A stretch of DNA of 64,000 nucleotides from Bacteroidetes bacterium GWF2_35_48 (GCA_001769125.1 MEOG01000069.1:1-64000), one strand, 5' to 3'. Shown: positions 16,289 to 25,596, counted from the first letter of the stretch. A program made the numbers and translations. Notes: generated by a model not told the origin, from the sequence alone.

Positions 16289-16864
16289 ATGAAAACAAGA
16301 ATTTTTGTAAGCGCTCTTCTGATTGGTTTGTTTGCAGTTGTATTTACCTCATGCAAATCAAAACAATCTGCGGCAGGTAAAGGATCAAAAGAACTCACTA
16401 TTCCTTGTGGCGAATATGGAAAATCAGACGACAACTATTTCAGAGCAGACGCTAGCGCTGAAAGTATGAATCTACAGGCTTCACGTGAAAAAGCTTTAAC
16501 AAACGCAAGACAAAGACTTGCCGGTTTGATTTCTACCAAGGTTAAAGCTGTTAACGACAGATATATGCAGGATGTTACCGTTGGTAAAAATTCTGAATAT
16601 GAAGAAAAATATGAAAGTTTAACCCGCGAAGTTATCAATCAACAGCTTGTTGGCGTAAAAGTATCCTGCGAAAAACCAATGCAGACTTCTGATGGTAAAT
16701 ATCAGACTTTTATTGCTCTCGAACTTAAAAAAGAAGATCTTTTAAAAGGTATTGGCGACAAAATCACTAACAACCAGAAACTGAAAGTTGATTATGACAA
16801 AATGAAATACGAAAAGATTTTCAATGAAGAAATGAAAAAACTCGAAGACGAACAGAACAGGTAA
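16289..16864 (+). CDS. LPP20-like lipoprotein
   Basis: 191-residue predicted lipoprotein: signal peptide with lipobox FTSC (Cys22), then a low-complexity KSKQSAAGKGS linker. The core (about 40-160) resembles the LPP20 family: a helix rich in Ala (MNLQASREKALTNARQRLAGLIS) followed by strands (VGVKVSCEKPM, YQTFIALELKKEDL). A Lys/Glu-rich helix ends the protein. Function of LPP20-like proteins is unclear. It has its own terminator (16887-16918) but is followed by a gene with a similar Ala-rich helix. Confidence 0.7.
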   Translation: MKTRIFVSALLIGLFAVVFTSCKSKQSAAGKGSKELTIPCGEYGKSDDNYFRADASAESMNLQASREKALTNARQRLAGLISTKVKAVNDRYMQDVTVGKNSEYEEKYESLTREVINQQLVGVKVSCEKPMQTSDGKYQTFIALELKKEDLLKGIGDKITNNQKLKVDYDKMKYEKIFNEEMKKLEDEQNR

Positions 16865-16886
16865 TATTCTTCTGAATGTTTTTAAA

Positions 16887-16918
16887 AAGCCCCTCCTAAA
16901 AAAAGGGGCTTGTTTTTT
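16887..16918 (+). terminator. terminator of the LPP20-like gene
   Basis: AAGCCCCT (16887-16894), short A-rich loop, AGGGGCTT (16904-16911), then tgttttttt. Strong intrinsic terminator. Confidence 0.9.
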
Positions 16919-16963
16919 TAGTACCTGAAATCAAATCTTTATCTTTACTAAAAATTTTAACGC

Positions 16964-17770
16964 ATGAAATATTTAGTTTTATTCCTTATTTTTTTCAATA
17001 TCATGCATCTTGCTTTCTCAGGCGATGGCATAAAAAAAATAAAAATAAATAAAGCCTTCGGAATTGCAGTTGGCGATGAAAAAACCAGTCTTGAGGATGT
17101 AAAGCGCAGAGCTATAAACGAAGCCAAAATAGATGCTTTGAAGCAAGCGGGTATCGGCGAAAATCTTTCTTCTTATCAGAACCTCTACAAAACAGAAGAT
17201 ACTAAAAATTATATGGAACTTTTTACCTCCGATGTTTTGGTAAATATTCGCGGGGATGTGAATGATGTTAAAGAATTAAATGTTAAAAAAGATATTACTC
17301 CCGAAGGCTTTATTCAGGTTACTGTTGAGATAAGTTGTACCGTAATAAAATATACAACAGATCCAGATATGACACTTGATGCAGAAGTTGACGGGATAGA
17401 AAAATTTTATAAATCCGGCGATAAATTAAATTTTAATGTTTCTCCCAATGTGAACTCTTTTGCCCGTATTTTTCTTGTTGTTCGCGAAACAAACGAGTCA
17501 TTTTTGATTTTCCCAAACGAGTACCATAAAAATTTTGAGATGAAAAAAGGGGAAAAATACAGTTTTCCTTCCGATAAATATGAGCTTGAATTATCTACTA
17601 ATATTGACTCCGAGATTGATAATGTAATAATTGTTTTACTGAAAGAAGATATACCCTATACCGGAGACATTTCTTATGAAAAAATTTATCGTTGGATTAA
17701 CATGATTCCTCTTGATAAAAGAAAAGTTATAACTTCTTCGATAAATATCACAAAAGCAGCCAAAAAATAA
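16964..17770 (+). CDS. exported DUF4384-domain protein
   Basis: 268 residues with signal peptide MKYLVLFLIFFNIMHLAFS. The N-terminal half (20-145) has an LPP20/FlgO-like segment (EDVKRRAINEAKIDALKQAG, then TPEGFIQVTVEISCTV); the C-terminal half (about 155-250) is a DUF4384-type beta domain (FYKSGDKLNFNVSPNVNSFA, then IFLVVRETNESFLIFPNEYH). Such proteins are envelope-associated and often sit with TolB- or caspase-like partners; none is here. The stop overlaps the next start as TAATG, so it is translationally coupled to the MORN lipoprotein. A near-consensus TATCTTTA lies at 16938-16945. Confidence 0.7.
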   Translation: MKYLVLFLIFFNIMHLAFSGDGIKKIKINKAFGIAVGDEKTSLEDVKRRAINEAKIDALKQAGIGENLSSYQNLYKTEDTKNYMELFTSDVLVNIRGDVNDVKELNVKKDITPEGFIQVTVEISCTVIKYTTDPDMTLDAEVDGIEKFYKSGDKLNFNVSPNVNSFARIFLVVRETNESFLIFPNEYHKNFEMKKGEKYSFPSDKYELELSTNIDSEIDNVIIVLLKEDIPYTGDISYEKIYRWINMIPLDKRKVITSSINITKAAKK

Positions 17771-18321
17771 TGAAAAAGCTTATAGAATTTTTGTTATTAT
17801 CAATTTTTCCATTATTCCTTTCCTGCCAATGTCCAGCCGTTTTAGACGCAGATAAACTTGTAGAAAAAGATGGGAAAAAGTATTGTAATGGAAAACTATT
17901 TTCAGGTACGGCTTATGTGTTTACAAATGCGAAGAAAATACAGATAGAGTCTGTGTATGTTAACGGATTGCTGAATGGAATTGAAACCACCTATTATGCT
18001 GATGGGAAAAAGCAATCTGAAACTCATTATCAAAACGGAAAATTTAACGGTCTTTGGATTGAATATTATGAATCTGGGCAAAAAAAATTTGCAACAAATT
18101 ATAAAGATGATTACAAATTAGGATTAAGCACACACTGGTACCTTAACGGTCAAAAAGAGGAAGAAGGAAATTACGATAATTGCCGCGAAATCGGTAAATG
18201 GATCTACTGGTACGAAAACGGTCAGATAAAAGAAGAAGGTTCTTTCGAAAATGCTGAAAAAAAAGGATTGTGGAAAGAATATTCTGAAGATGGGAAAAAT
18301 GTGAAAGAGCATAGTTATTAA
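17770..18321 (+). CDS. MORN_2 repeat lipoprotein
   Basis: 183 residues. Signal peptide with lipobox FLSC (Cys19), then about six MORN_2-type repeats of some 23 residues (e.g. GIETTYYADGKKQSETHYQN, GLWIEYYESGQKKFATNY, GKWIYWYENGQIKEEGSF). These repeats are often labelled YwqK-like antitoxin, a name with little functional support; they form extended beta-sheets. Lipid-anchored, probably in the outer membrane, and co-expressed with the DUF4384 protein through a 1-base overlap. Confidence 0.8.
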   Translation: MKKLIEFLLLSIFPLFLSCQCPAVLDADKLVEKDGKKYCNGKLFSGTAYVFTNAKKIQIESVYVNGLLNGIETTYYADGKKQSETHYQNGKFNGLWIEYYESGQKKFATNYKDDYKLGLSTHWYLNGQKEEEGNYDNCREIGKWIYWYENGQIKEEGSFENAEKKGLWKEYSEDGKNVKEHSY

Positions 18322-18330
18322 ATGGCAAGA

Positions 18331-18453
18331 AGTCGGCAGTCAGCAGTCAAAAAAGTCAGCAGACAAAAAAGTCGGCAGTCAGGAAGACTGAAGACTGTGG
18401 ACTGAAGACTGTGGACTGAGGACTGTAGACTGAAGACTGTGGACTGATGACTG
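18331..18453 (+). repeat. degenerate GACTG/CAGTC simple repeat
   Basis: A run built on agtcggcagtcagcagtc changing at about 18385 to gaagactgtggactgaagac units. It contains many copies of GACTG and its complement CAGTC, so the two halves can pair. It separates the MORN lipoprotein gene from the PAP2 gene. Confidence 0.8.
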
Positions 18454-18492
18454 TTTAATAAAAAAGCACTTTATGTAACAAGAGTTTAAAAA

Positions 18493-19074
18493 ATGTTCGA
18501 TCAGCTACAACAATTAGACACAAATCTTTTTCTTTTCCTTAACGGATTGCATTCGCCCGTAATGGATAAACCCATGTGGTATTTATCGCAGCATCTTCCA
18601 TGGATTCCCCTGTATATTCTTGTTATCTGGTTTGCCATCAGAAAATTTAAAATGAATGCTATCGTAATTATTGCGCTTCTTTTTATTACATGGGGGCTTT
18701 GCGATTTGTTTTCAGACACGATAAAGCATGCGGTTCAACGCTACCGACCTACTCACAACACAATTATAGGCGATCTGGTACATACCGTTAACGGATACAG
18801 GGGCGGAAAATACGGCTTTGTTTCTTCTCATTCTGCAAACTCCTTTGGCGTTGCCCTGATGATTGTGCTTTTATTTAAAAACAAAGAATGGACCCGCTTT
18901 CTTTTTATCTGGCCAGTAATTGTGGCTTATACGCGCATTTATCTCGGAGTTCATTACCCCTCTGATATTTTTTGCGGCGCACTAACCGGTTTTGCCACTG
19001 CTTTTGTAATTTATTTGTTGTATGTAAAATTTCTTCAAAAATACAATTTAAATAATCTGCACTTTAAAGAATGA
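18493..19074 (+). CDS. PAP2-family membrane phosphatase
   Basis: 193-residue integral membrane phosphatase with about five helices. The three PAP2 motifs are visible: KHAVQRYRP (motif 1), SSHSANSFG (motif 2, with S-S-H-S in place of P-S-G-H) and RIYLGVHYPSD (motif 3 with catalytic His and Asp). Likely substrates are undecaprenyl pyrophosphate or lipid A/phosphatidate phosphates; the sequence does not decide between them. Monocistronic. Confidence 0.88.
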   Translation: MFDQLQQLDTNLFLFLNGLHSPVMDKPMWYLSQHLPWIPLYILVIWFAIRKFKMNAIVIIALLFITWGLCDLFSDTIKHAVQRYRPTHNTIIGDLVHTVNGYRGGKYGFVSSHSANSFGVALMIVLLFKNKEWTRFLFIWPVIVAYTRIYLGVHYPSDIFCGALTGFATAFVIYLLYVKFLQKYNLNNLHFKE

Positions 19075-19240
19075 TAATCAGACACTATTTTCTTTTTTCA
19101 TTTTTTCTTGAAAAAACTTATAAACACGCTTGTTAAAAAAGATTTTTTAATTGTTTAAAAGTACTGTTCAATAAAAAATTCTGTACCGTTACAAACTTCT
19201 AATTTAGCACTCCAAATTTTTAATACGAATATACAAACAG

Positions 19241-20053
19241 ATGGGAAAAGTTATTGCAATTGCAAATCAGAAGGGTGGAGTAGGAAAAACAACTACAGCC
19301 ATAAATTTAGCTGCATCGCTTGCTGTGCTTGAATACAAGGTATTGTTGATTGATGCCGATCCTCAGGCAAACGCTACATCCGGCGCAGGGTTTGAAGTTA
19401 AAAATATTAAAACCAGTATTTATGAGTCAATTATTGATGAAGTGCCGGTTGAAAATATTATTTTGAACACAGAAATCCCTGGTCTTGATATTATTCCTTC
19501 ACACATTGACCTCGTTGGAGCTGAAATTGAAATGCTTGAATTGCCTAATCGAGAAAAAGTTATGCGGCATGTCATTGAAAAAGTAAAAGACAATTATGAT
19601 TTTGTTTTTATTGACTGCTCTCCGTCTCTTGGACTTATTACTGTTAATTCGCTTACAGCTGCAAATTCTGTAATTATTCCCGTTCAATGCGAGTATTTTG
19701 CTTTGGAAGGTCTCGGTAAATTATTAAACACAATAAAAATAATTCAGAGCAGACTGAATCCGGAGCTCGAAATAGAGGGATTTTTGCTGACAATGTATGA
19801 CGCCCGCCTGAAACTTTCGAACCAGATTGTTGAAGAAGTGAAAAAACATTTTCAGCAAATGGTATTTTCTACGCTTATCCATAGAAATGTGAAGCTGGGC
19901 GAAGCTCCCAGTTTTGGAAAATCTATTGTTGAATACGATGCTGCTTCAACAGGGGCAGTAAATTATCTGAACCTTGCGCGCGAATTATTGCAAAAAAATA
20001 ATTTAACACGCGTACCAGAATCTGAAAAAATTATTGAAAATATTGACGAATAA
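19241..20053 (+). CDS. parA: chromosome partitioning ATPase ParA (Soj)
   Basis: 270-residue deviant Walker ATPase that drives chromosome segregation with ParB-parS. The P-loop is QKGGVGKTTT (signature Lys11, Lys16), followed by LLIDADPQANAT (Walker A') and FVFIDCSPSLG (Walker B). The chromosomal type lacks an N-terminal HTH. Overlaps parB by one base (TAATG). No parS-like 16-mer (TGTTnCACGTGAAACA) was seen in the window by eye. Confidence 0.96.
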   Translation: MGKVIAIANQKGGVGKTTTAINLAASLAVLEYKVLLIDADPQANATSGAGFEVKNIKTSIYESIIDEVPVENIILNTEIPGLDIIPSHIDLVGAEIEMLELPNREKVMRHVIEKVKDNYDFVFIDCSPSLGLITVNSLTAANSVIIPVQCEYFALEGLGKLLNTIKIIQSRLNPELEIEGFLLTMYDARLKLSNQIVEEVKKHFQQMVFSTLIHRNVKLGEAPSFGKSIVEYDAASTGAVNYLNLARELLQKNNLTRVPESEKIIENIDE

Positions 20054-20943
20054 TGGGATTAAAAAGAAATGTACTGGGGCGAGGGCTTGATGCCCTCATT
20101 GAAGGAGCCAGCAATGAAAACCGGACTTTTGCCGGTCGTATTTCATTTATCTCGCTTGATAAAATAGAAGCTAACCCTTATCAGCCAAGAACAGAATTTG
20201 ATGAAAACACCCTGAACGACCTTGCTGCATCAATAAAAAGCATAGGAATCATTCAACCGATTACTGTTCGCTCTCTTGGAGGTGATAACTACCAGCTTAT
20301 TTCCGGAGAACGGCGTATGCGCGCGTCGAAAATTGCAGGACTCGATTCTATTCCTGCTTATGTGCGTACAGCAGACGATCAGGGAATGTTGGAAATGGCG
20401 CTTGTGGAAAACCTGCAACGCGAAGACCTAGATCCTATTGAAGTTGCTGTTAGTTTTATCCGGCTTATGGATGAGTGCAATCTAACACAGGAAGAACTTA
20501 GCGAAAGGGTGGGTAAACAACGCTCAACCATTTCAAATTATGTTCGTCTTCTTAAGCTGCCTCCCGAAATTCAACTCGGACTGAAAAATAAAGAAATTTC
20601 TATGGGACATGCGCGAGCCCTTATAAATATTGAAGACTCGGAAACACAATTGATGATTTACAATCAAACGGTTCGGTACGATTTTTCTGTAAGAAAAACA
20701 GAAGAGGTGGTAAGGGAAATTGGCGCAGAAAAAACGGATACAATAGAAAAAACAAGCCGTAAACGATTTGCGACACCCGAAGAATTTATTAACCTGAAAG
20801 CGCACCTGACAACGTTTTTTAAAACCGATGTAGATTTTAAAATGAGCGGTTCAGGCAAAGGGCGAATTGTTATTCCATTTAGTACCGAAGAAGATTTGGA
20901 AAGAATAATAAACACACTCGATGATTTGAATAAAACAGAATGA
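20053..20943 (+). CDS. parB: chromosome partitioning protein ParB (Spo0J)
   Basis: 296-residue parS-binding CTP-switch protein. N-terminal ParB domain: NPYQPRTEFDE (box I) and SGERRMRASKIAGL (box II, CTP/arginine motif), then ENLQREDLDPIEVA and the HTH TQEELSERVGKQRSTISNYV. The C-terminal dimerisation region ends at the stop. Translationally coupled to parA and closed by a perfect 12-bp hairpin terminator. Confidence 0.96.
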   Translation: MGLKRNVLGRGLDALIEGASNENRTFAGRISFISLDKIEANPYQPRTEFDENTLNDLAASIKSIGIIQPITVRSLGGDNYQLISGERRMRASKIAGLDSIPAYVRTADDQGMLEMALVENLQREDLDPIEVAVSFIRLMDECNLTQEELSERVGKQRSTISNYVRLLKLPPEIQLGLKNKEISMGHARALINIEDSETQLMIYNQTVRYDFSVRKTEEVVREIGAEKTDTIEKTSRKRFATPEEFINLKAHLTTFFKTDVDFKMSGSGKGRIVIPFSTEEDLERIINTLDDLNKTE

Positions 20944-20952
20944 TTTTAAACG

Positions 20953-20980
20953 AAAACGCTAACCTCCTGGTTAGCGTTTT
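20953..20980 (+). terminator. terminator of parAB
   Basis: AAAACGCTAACC, loop TCCT, GGTTAGCGTTTT, then ttgtt: perfect 12-bp stem 10 bases after the parB stop. Confidence 0.9.
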
Positions 20981-21183
20981 TTGTTAGAGGTAATAGTTTG
21001 GCATAATATCAGAACTTCTGACCCAGTTACTGATTATCAATTATTTCTGTTAATTAGCCCGTAAACTAAATTGTCGTAAAATTCGTAAAGTTGTCGTTAA
21101 CGCAATCCTGTTATTGTTGATTATCAGATATAAAATTTCATTAATTGCTGTACTCCCGACTTAATACAAAAACTGCGATATTC

Positions 21184-21344
21184 ACAGGGCGCTCCTAAAG
21201 GAGCTTATTATCTAGGACTCTGTAATTTATTATAAACAGTATCGTTCCTATCGGAACTTAAAATACAAAAAATCCGTTAGGATTTTACTGTTTATTGAAA
21301 AGTTTGTATGTTAGTTGAATATAAGCTCCATCGGAGCGCCCTGT
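21184..21344. repeat. composite intergenic element of four hairpins with inverted ends
   Basis: The 658 bases between the parAB terminator and the TetR gene contain no gene but this element. Its ends ACAGGGCGCTCC (21184-21195) and GGAGCGCCCTGT (21333-21344) are perfect inverted repeats, extended by GGAGCTTAT / ATAAGCTCC. Inside, four small palindromes follow one another: GCTCC-TAAA-GGAGC (21191-21204), GTTCC-TATC-GGAAC (21244-21257), AAAATCC-GTTA-GGATTTT (21269-21286) and GCTCC-ATC-GGAGC (21325-21337). The whole could fold as one long cruciform or RNA. No coding capacity. Confidence 0.8.
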
Positions 21345-21638
21345 AATCTGTAAAGGAATAAACATGCTTTTACCATGGCGACATTTTTGTCTGCTGCCAA
21401 ATCAGGAGTTCTGAATTTTAGCGCGGTGCTGCCGCTTAAAAAAAAGCTGCAGAGCAGCGTAATATTCTTTAAGTGAATTTTTAGATATTTTTACCGGACA
21501 ATAATGAATTTTATAATATCTATCTACCCGAAAAAACCATTTTATAAAAATACTTAAAAGTTCAAAAAATTGAAGAAAAACCGAAGATTTTCATATTTTT
21601 ACACAAAAATTCAAATAAATACATCTAAACCAAAAAAA

Positions 21639-22226
21639 ATGACACCGGAAGAAAAAGAAAATGTACGGACAATGATTGTTGAAGCAGCAGCTACAATGTT
21701 TGGAAAATATGGTTATAAAAAAACCACTATGGATGATATTGCGCTTGCCTCCCGAAAAGGAAAAACAGCAATTTATTACTATTATAAAAACAAAGAAGAT
21801 ATATTCAGGGCAGTCATTGACAAGGAAGCAAAAATGTTGAGCGAGGAAATTCTTCGCGCTGTTTCAAAAGAACAAAAACCGGTAGAAAAATTAAAAGCAT
21901 ACATTAATGCACGAATGCATACACTGAAAAATGTTGCAACTTTTTACAATGCAATGAAAAGCGAGCTTCTTGATCATCTCAATTTTATGAATAAAACACG
22001 ATTAAACTATGACAAAGCCGAGCTTATGCTGGTTTCGTCTATTTTAATGGAAGGAGTAAATCAAAAAGAATTTAGTATTAGCGATATTGAATCTACTGCA
22101 ACAACAATCGTAGCCTTATTAAAGGGAATGGAAATCCCTCTGATTATAGAAACTGCGCCTTCAGATTTAGATGACAGGCTGGAGAAAATTATAAATCTGC
22201 TTTACAATGGAATATTAAAAAGATAA
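21639..22226 (+). CDS. TetR-family transcriptional regulator
   Basis: 195 residues from the ATG at 21639; the TTG at 21570 would add an unsupported basic tail. The N-terminal HTH (about residues 6-55) reads IVEAAATMFGKYGYKKTTMD, then DIALASRKGKTAIYYYYKNK, classic TetR. The C-terminal ligand domain is not assignable. It converges on the DUF5723 gene with 12 bases between stops, so its target is not obvious from context. Confidence 0.9.
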   Translation: MTPEEKENVRTMIVEAAATMFGKYGYKKTTMDDIALASRKGKTAIYYYYKNKEDIFRAVIDKEAKMLSEEILRAVSKEQKPVEKLKAYINARMHTLKNVATFYNAMKSELLDHLNFMNKTRLNYDKAELMLVSSILMEGVNQKEFSISDIESTATTIVALLKGMEIPLIIETAPSDLDDRLEKIINLLYNGILKR

Positions 22227-22238
22227 TATCCAGACTTT

Positions 22239-23786
22239 CTACAAGAATGATTTCGTAACCTGTTTCGGGCAACCGAAAATTAAATTACAGCCAAACCTGA
22301 AATTTACATTTCTTGCGCTATAAGGCAACGGTATGCCTGTTGAAGCCTCGGATCGGATACCAAAGAAATTATCTGTTATTATGTAAAACTGCATAAAAGA
22401 GGCTTTTGCTGCAATTCCAAGCCCCATATTCATCCAGTATCGGTTTATCATGGAATAGGTAAATGTTGCAGACAGCCATTTATAGAAATTTGTATTTACA
22501 GACAAGGTAAAAGAAGGATGCAGACTGCGCTGGTAAATTTCAGTACGGGTTAACAGACCGAAATTCACAAAATCATTGTATTTATAAGTTCCCCCAATAT
22601 AAATTTTTGTTGGTAAAAAACTATTGTACGCTTTCTGATTATGCGTTACCATAAAATTTGAATAAACAGAATCGCCCCACGCCTTAATGATGCTGTCTAT
22701 ATTATTATTTTTATTCAGATAAGGCGGAAAATCTACTCCTGTATAGGTGTAATTCCCATTTTGTTTGAAAGAGTAAGTATTCGCTTTCCATCTGATAAAA
22801 CCGATGTCAATAATACTTGCCTGCACTTCAATTTTATCGGTTATCTGATAAATAGCACCCAGATCGAGCCCTAATCCAAAATTTTTACGATTCAGAAAAT
22901 ATTTTGAATTGAGAATTTCTGATGGAGAAATATTGCTCGTTGAGTCGCCTACAGCAAGGCTGTCTCTATTCCACAAATTAAAGCTTAAACTGTCTGCAAT
23001 ACCGCTGCCATCACTATAATCAATATAAATGGGTTCTGGGAGAGAAGCATTGATTTCAAGGTCGGAAATCATTTGCAAATCGAAGGTATTAGGGTCTGTA
23101 TGCAGGCGAATATCTGATTTACGCGTATAAACATTCGATTTTCCGAAAAGCCATTTAACATTTGCTCCTAATTTTAGCTTGTCGTTCATTTTGCGCTGAA
23201 CACCGGTAAGAAATTCGCGATAGTGTGTAAAATTCATTCCAAGACCGCTGAATCGTGCCGGTTCATCAATATAAGCACCGTTACCTTTCCATATAAGTCC
23301 TATTAAATCTTTGGGATAACCTAAACTGAAATTAATTTTCTCAGTAAGCCCAACAGAAAAATACCAATCTTCGTATTTAAAACCGCCACCCAAAAGGAGT
23401 ATCTGAATATCTCCTGTAATATAATTAATCGGGCGCATGGCTTTTAACAAATAATCAAAATCAGGAACAAGAGAATCGGACGTGTTAATCGTATTTCCCG
23501 GCCCGGAAGAATCTGCGTCTACAGTAAGGATGTCACCTTTTTTAAATGCTTTTTTCAAAGAAAATCCTGTATGCCCTAAATTGATAGACATAGGTGGAGG
23601 AAGCTGCCCGAAAACAGGCATAAGGATTCCGTAAACATTAACTTTGCATTCATATCCGTTTGCAGGATTTGCAAGATTAACCTGAGGTACACGATTCATA
23701 AAATAAAGGGTATTGTCTTGCTGCGAGTATGACAGAATTGAAATCGCTGTAAAAATTATTATGAAAAATATTTTTGTTGTATTCAT
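22239..23786 (-). CDS. DUF5723-family outer-membrane protein
   Basis: 515 residues from ATG 23786, which opens a signal peptide (MNTTKIFFIIIFTAISILSYSQ); the longer frame to 23822 adds only hydrophobic codons. Features of DUF5723: YFMNRVPQVNLANPA near the mature N-terminus, GHTGFSLKKAF, and many amphipathic strands ending in a short tail (NVNFRFGCNLIFGCPKQ). Members resemble FadL/PorV-type barrels of Bacteroidota; function unknown. It is 35 bases downstream of a lipoprotein gene in the same orientation. Confidence 0.7.
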   Translation of the reverse strand: MNTTKIFFIIIFTAISILSYSQQDNTLYFMNRVPQVNLANPANGYECKVNVYGILMPVFGQLPPPMSINLGHTGFSLKKAFKKGDILTVDADSSGPGNTINTSDSLVPDFDYLLKAMRPINYITGDIQILLLGGGFKYEDWYFSVGLTEKINFSLGYPKDLIGLIWKGNGAYIDEPARFSGLGMNFTHYREFLTGVQRKMNDKLKLGANVKWLFGKSNVYTRKSDIRLHTDPNTFDLQMISDLEINASLPEPIYIDYSDGSGIADSLSFNLWNRDSLAVGDSTSNISPSEILNSKYFLNRKNFGLGLDLGAIYQITDKIEVQASIIDIGFIRWKANTYSFKQNGNYTYTGVDFPPYLNKNNNIDSIIKAWGDSVYSNFMVTHNQKAYNSFLPTKIYIGGTYKYNDFVNFGLLTRTEIYQRSLHPSFTLSVNTNFYKWLSATFTYSMINRYWMNMGLGIAAKASFMQFYIITDNFFGIRSEASTGIPLPYSARNVNFRFGCNLIFGCPKQVTKSFL

Positions 23787-23821
23787 AGCTATTAAAATTA
23801 AAGTTAAAATTTGAAAAATCA

Positions 23822-25525
23822 CTAATCAAAGTCTCCGAGATTCTGAATAATAATCGTATTTGCATCAAACTCTAACTGAACGCCTACATGCAGTTTGATT
23901 TTATAATTGTTGTAAAATTTAACAGATCTGTTTGGGGCACCGGTTGTTTTGAATACTGCTTTATAAAAAATATGTGTTACTTTATCTTGATGCATTTTTG
24001 CAAGTTTAGCTTCATTCATAACAATATCAGATGTGTTAGAATTAGAACTTACAACAGTTCCATCTGAGCCTAAATTACCACCGGGAACAATAACCGGATT
24101 AATAATAATAAGCGAATCTTTAATCTGGTAGGTATCAAAAATTGTATCGTGGCGTGCAAAATATAATTGTAATGCAATATCAACAGGGAAGCCATTTTCA
24201 GAATATATTCTGAACAAACTACGTTTTAAGACATGCCCATGGTAATCGTGGTAAAATTTAGAAAAATCAAATTTTTCAGTATCCTGCAAGGCGAGCCCAT
24301 CGGCCCATCCCCATAAAGGAAGCTGAACCTCAACTTCCGCACTGATGGCACTGTTTTCGGTAATAAAATTTGTGTAACTCAAAGCAGGATTGAGAACCCC
24401 TGTGCCTTGAAAAAACACGTATTCGGGAGAGATGCCTATTGCCTGCGCTATATTGCTGTTATTTCTGTTTAAGACGATGCTGTCTTTAATTGTATGTCCA
24501 TATTGAGAATACACATTCGGGTATGCGATATTTTTCGGGTTGGTAATTGTAGGAACACCAGAACCCGAGATATTTGTTGATGTCTGATTGATGGTTGATA
24601 AAGCGCTAAGCGAATTAAGAAAAAACCGAACAGGCATTCCAAAAGAATTTTTGAGTTTAATTTTTACCTGCGGATCTTCAAAATAAAAACCCCCGTCAAA
24701 TGCTTCGGAAAACATATTCAGGTTAACCGAGTCTCCCTCAAATAAAACCACCTGATTGCCAAAATATCCAAAAACAGAAATATATTTGATATTAGAAAGG
24801 CTCGCATTAACACTAATACCACCAGCAGTAACAGGCGCACCCGAATGCGTTAACTGTACACCAATCTGTAGAGGTAATTCTCCATGATGTGCAGCCGTTG
24901 TTGATAAATCCATTTTATAACCGAACATATCGTAAAAAACAACTGTCTGGTCAAATGTTCCTGTTGCAGTGTTTATATTAACTTCTTTGGAATAGGGTAG
25001 ACCGTTCTTTTTTATGCTTGGAAAGGTTATTGTTATTTTTCCGGTGTGTAAAAAAGTAGATGAAACATTCAGAGAGAATGTTGCTTCTTTTATATAAATA
25101 CTATCAAAGGAAGCATCGCTCGGCATAAAGGAGAGGGGATAAATATTTGTTTCGGAAAAAGAAACACTTGTTCCTGCCTGTGTAAAGCCTGCGGCAGACA
25201 TCTCTGCCTGCGACCTTACAAACGATTCATTCATGTTTTGATCGCTGATTTTAAATAAACTCGAAGCAGGAATAGACCGGATACTATCGTAATACATGAT
25301 AAACAGGAATCCGGTATTGTCCCAGTTAAAAAGATGCAATGAATCGTAATCGCGAACAAGATCACGCATGTCGAGCGTGCCATGACCAACAGGAAGCGCA
25401 AAGTTCGGATTCCACTCCATTGTCGTAGTTATTTTGCTGAAATCAAAACCGTCTTTCTTGCAGCCGTAATAAATAACGGCAGAAAATAAGATAAAAAAGA
25501 TAATGAGTAATTTTTTATTTTTCAT
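23822..25525 (-). CDS. large lipoprotein of unknown function
   Basis: 567 residues, not recognised. Signal peptide with lipobox YYGC (Cys22) followed by KKDGFDFSKI. The mature protein opens with MEWNPNFALPVGHGTLDMRD, a stretch I have seen only as a feature of Bacteroidota lipoproteins encoded next to barrel proteins, and is mostly beta-strand (TFSLNVSSTFLHTGKITITF). Likely outer-membrane anchored, acting with the DUF5723 protein encoded just downstream. Confidence 0.7.
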   Translation of the reverse strand: MKNKKLLIIFFILFSAVIYYGCKKDGFDFSKITTTMEWNPNFALPVGHGTLDMRDLVRDYDSLHLFNWDNTGFLFIMYYDSIRSIPASSLFKISDQNMNESFVRSQAEMSAAGFTQAGTSVSFSETNIYPLSFMPSDASFDSIYIKEATFSLNVSSTFLHTGKITITFPSIKKNGLPYSKEVNINTATGTFDQTVVFYDMFGYKMDLSTTAAHHGELPLQIGVQLTHSGAPVTAGGISVNASLSNIKYISVFGYFGNQVVLFEGDSVNLNMFSEAFDGGFYFEDPQVKIKLKNSFGMPVRFFLNSLSALSTINQTSTNISGSGVPTITNPKNIAYPNVYSQYGHTIKDSIVLNRNNSNIAQAIGISPEYVFFQGTGVLNPALSYTNFITENSAISAEVEVQLPLWGWADGLALQDTEKFDFSKFYHDYHGHVLKRSLFRIYSENGFPVDIALQLYFARHDTIFDTYQIKDSLIIINPVIVPGGNLGSDGTVVSSNSNTSDIVMNEAKLAKMHQDKVTHIFYKAVFKTTGAPNRSVKFYNNYKIKLHVGVQLEFDANTIIIQNLGDFD

Positions 25526-25596
25526 GATAAATACGTTTTAATTTTAGAGTATTATAATTTACATAAGAGTTATAAGATCAAAATAGAAAATTCGGG

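Noticed and set aside
17770-18321. YwqK-type antitoxin of a toxin-antitoxin pair
   Set aside because: The name is carried by many MORN_2 proteins; this one is a lipoprotein with no toxin neighbour, so an antitoxin role is not supported.
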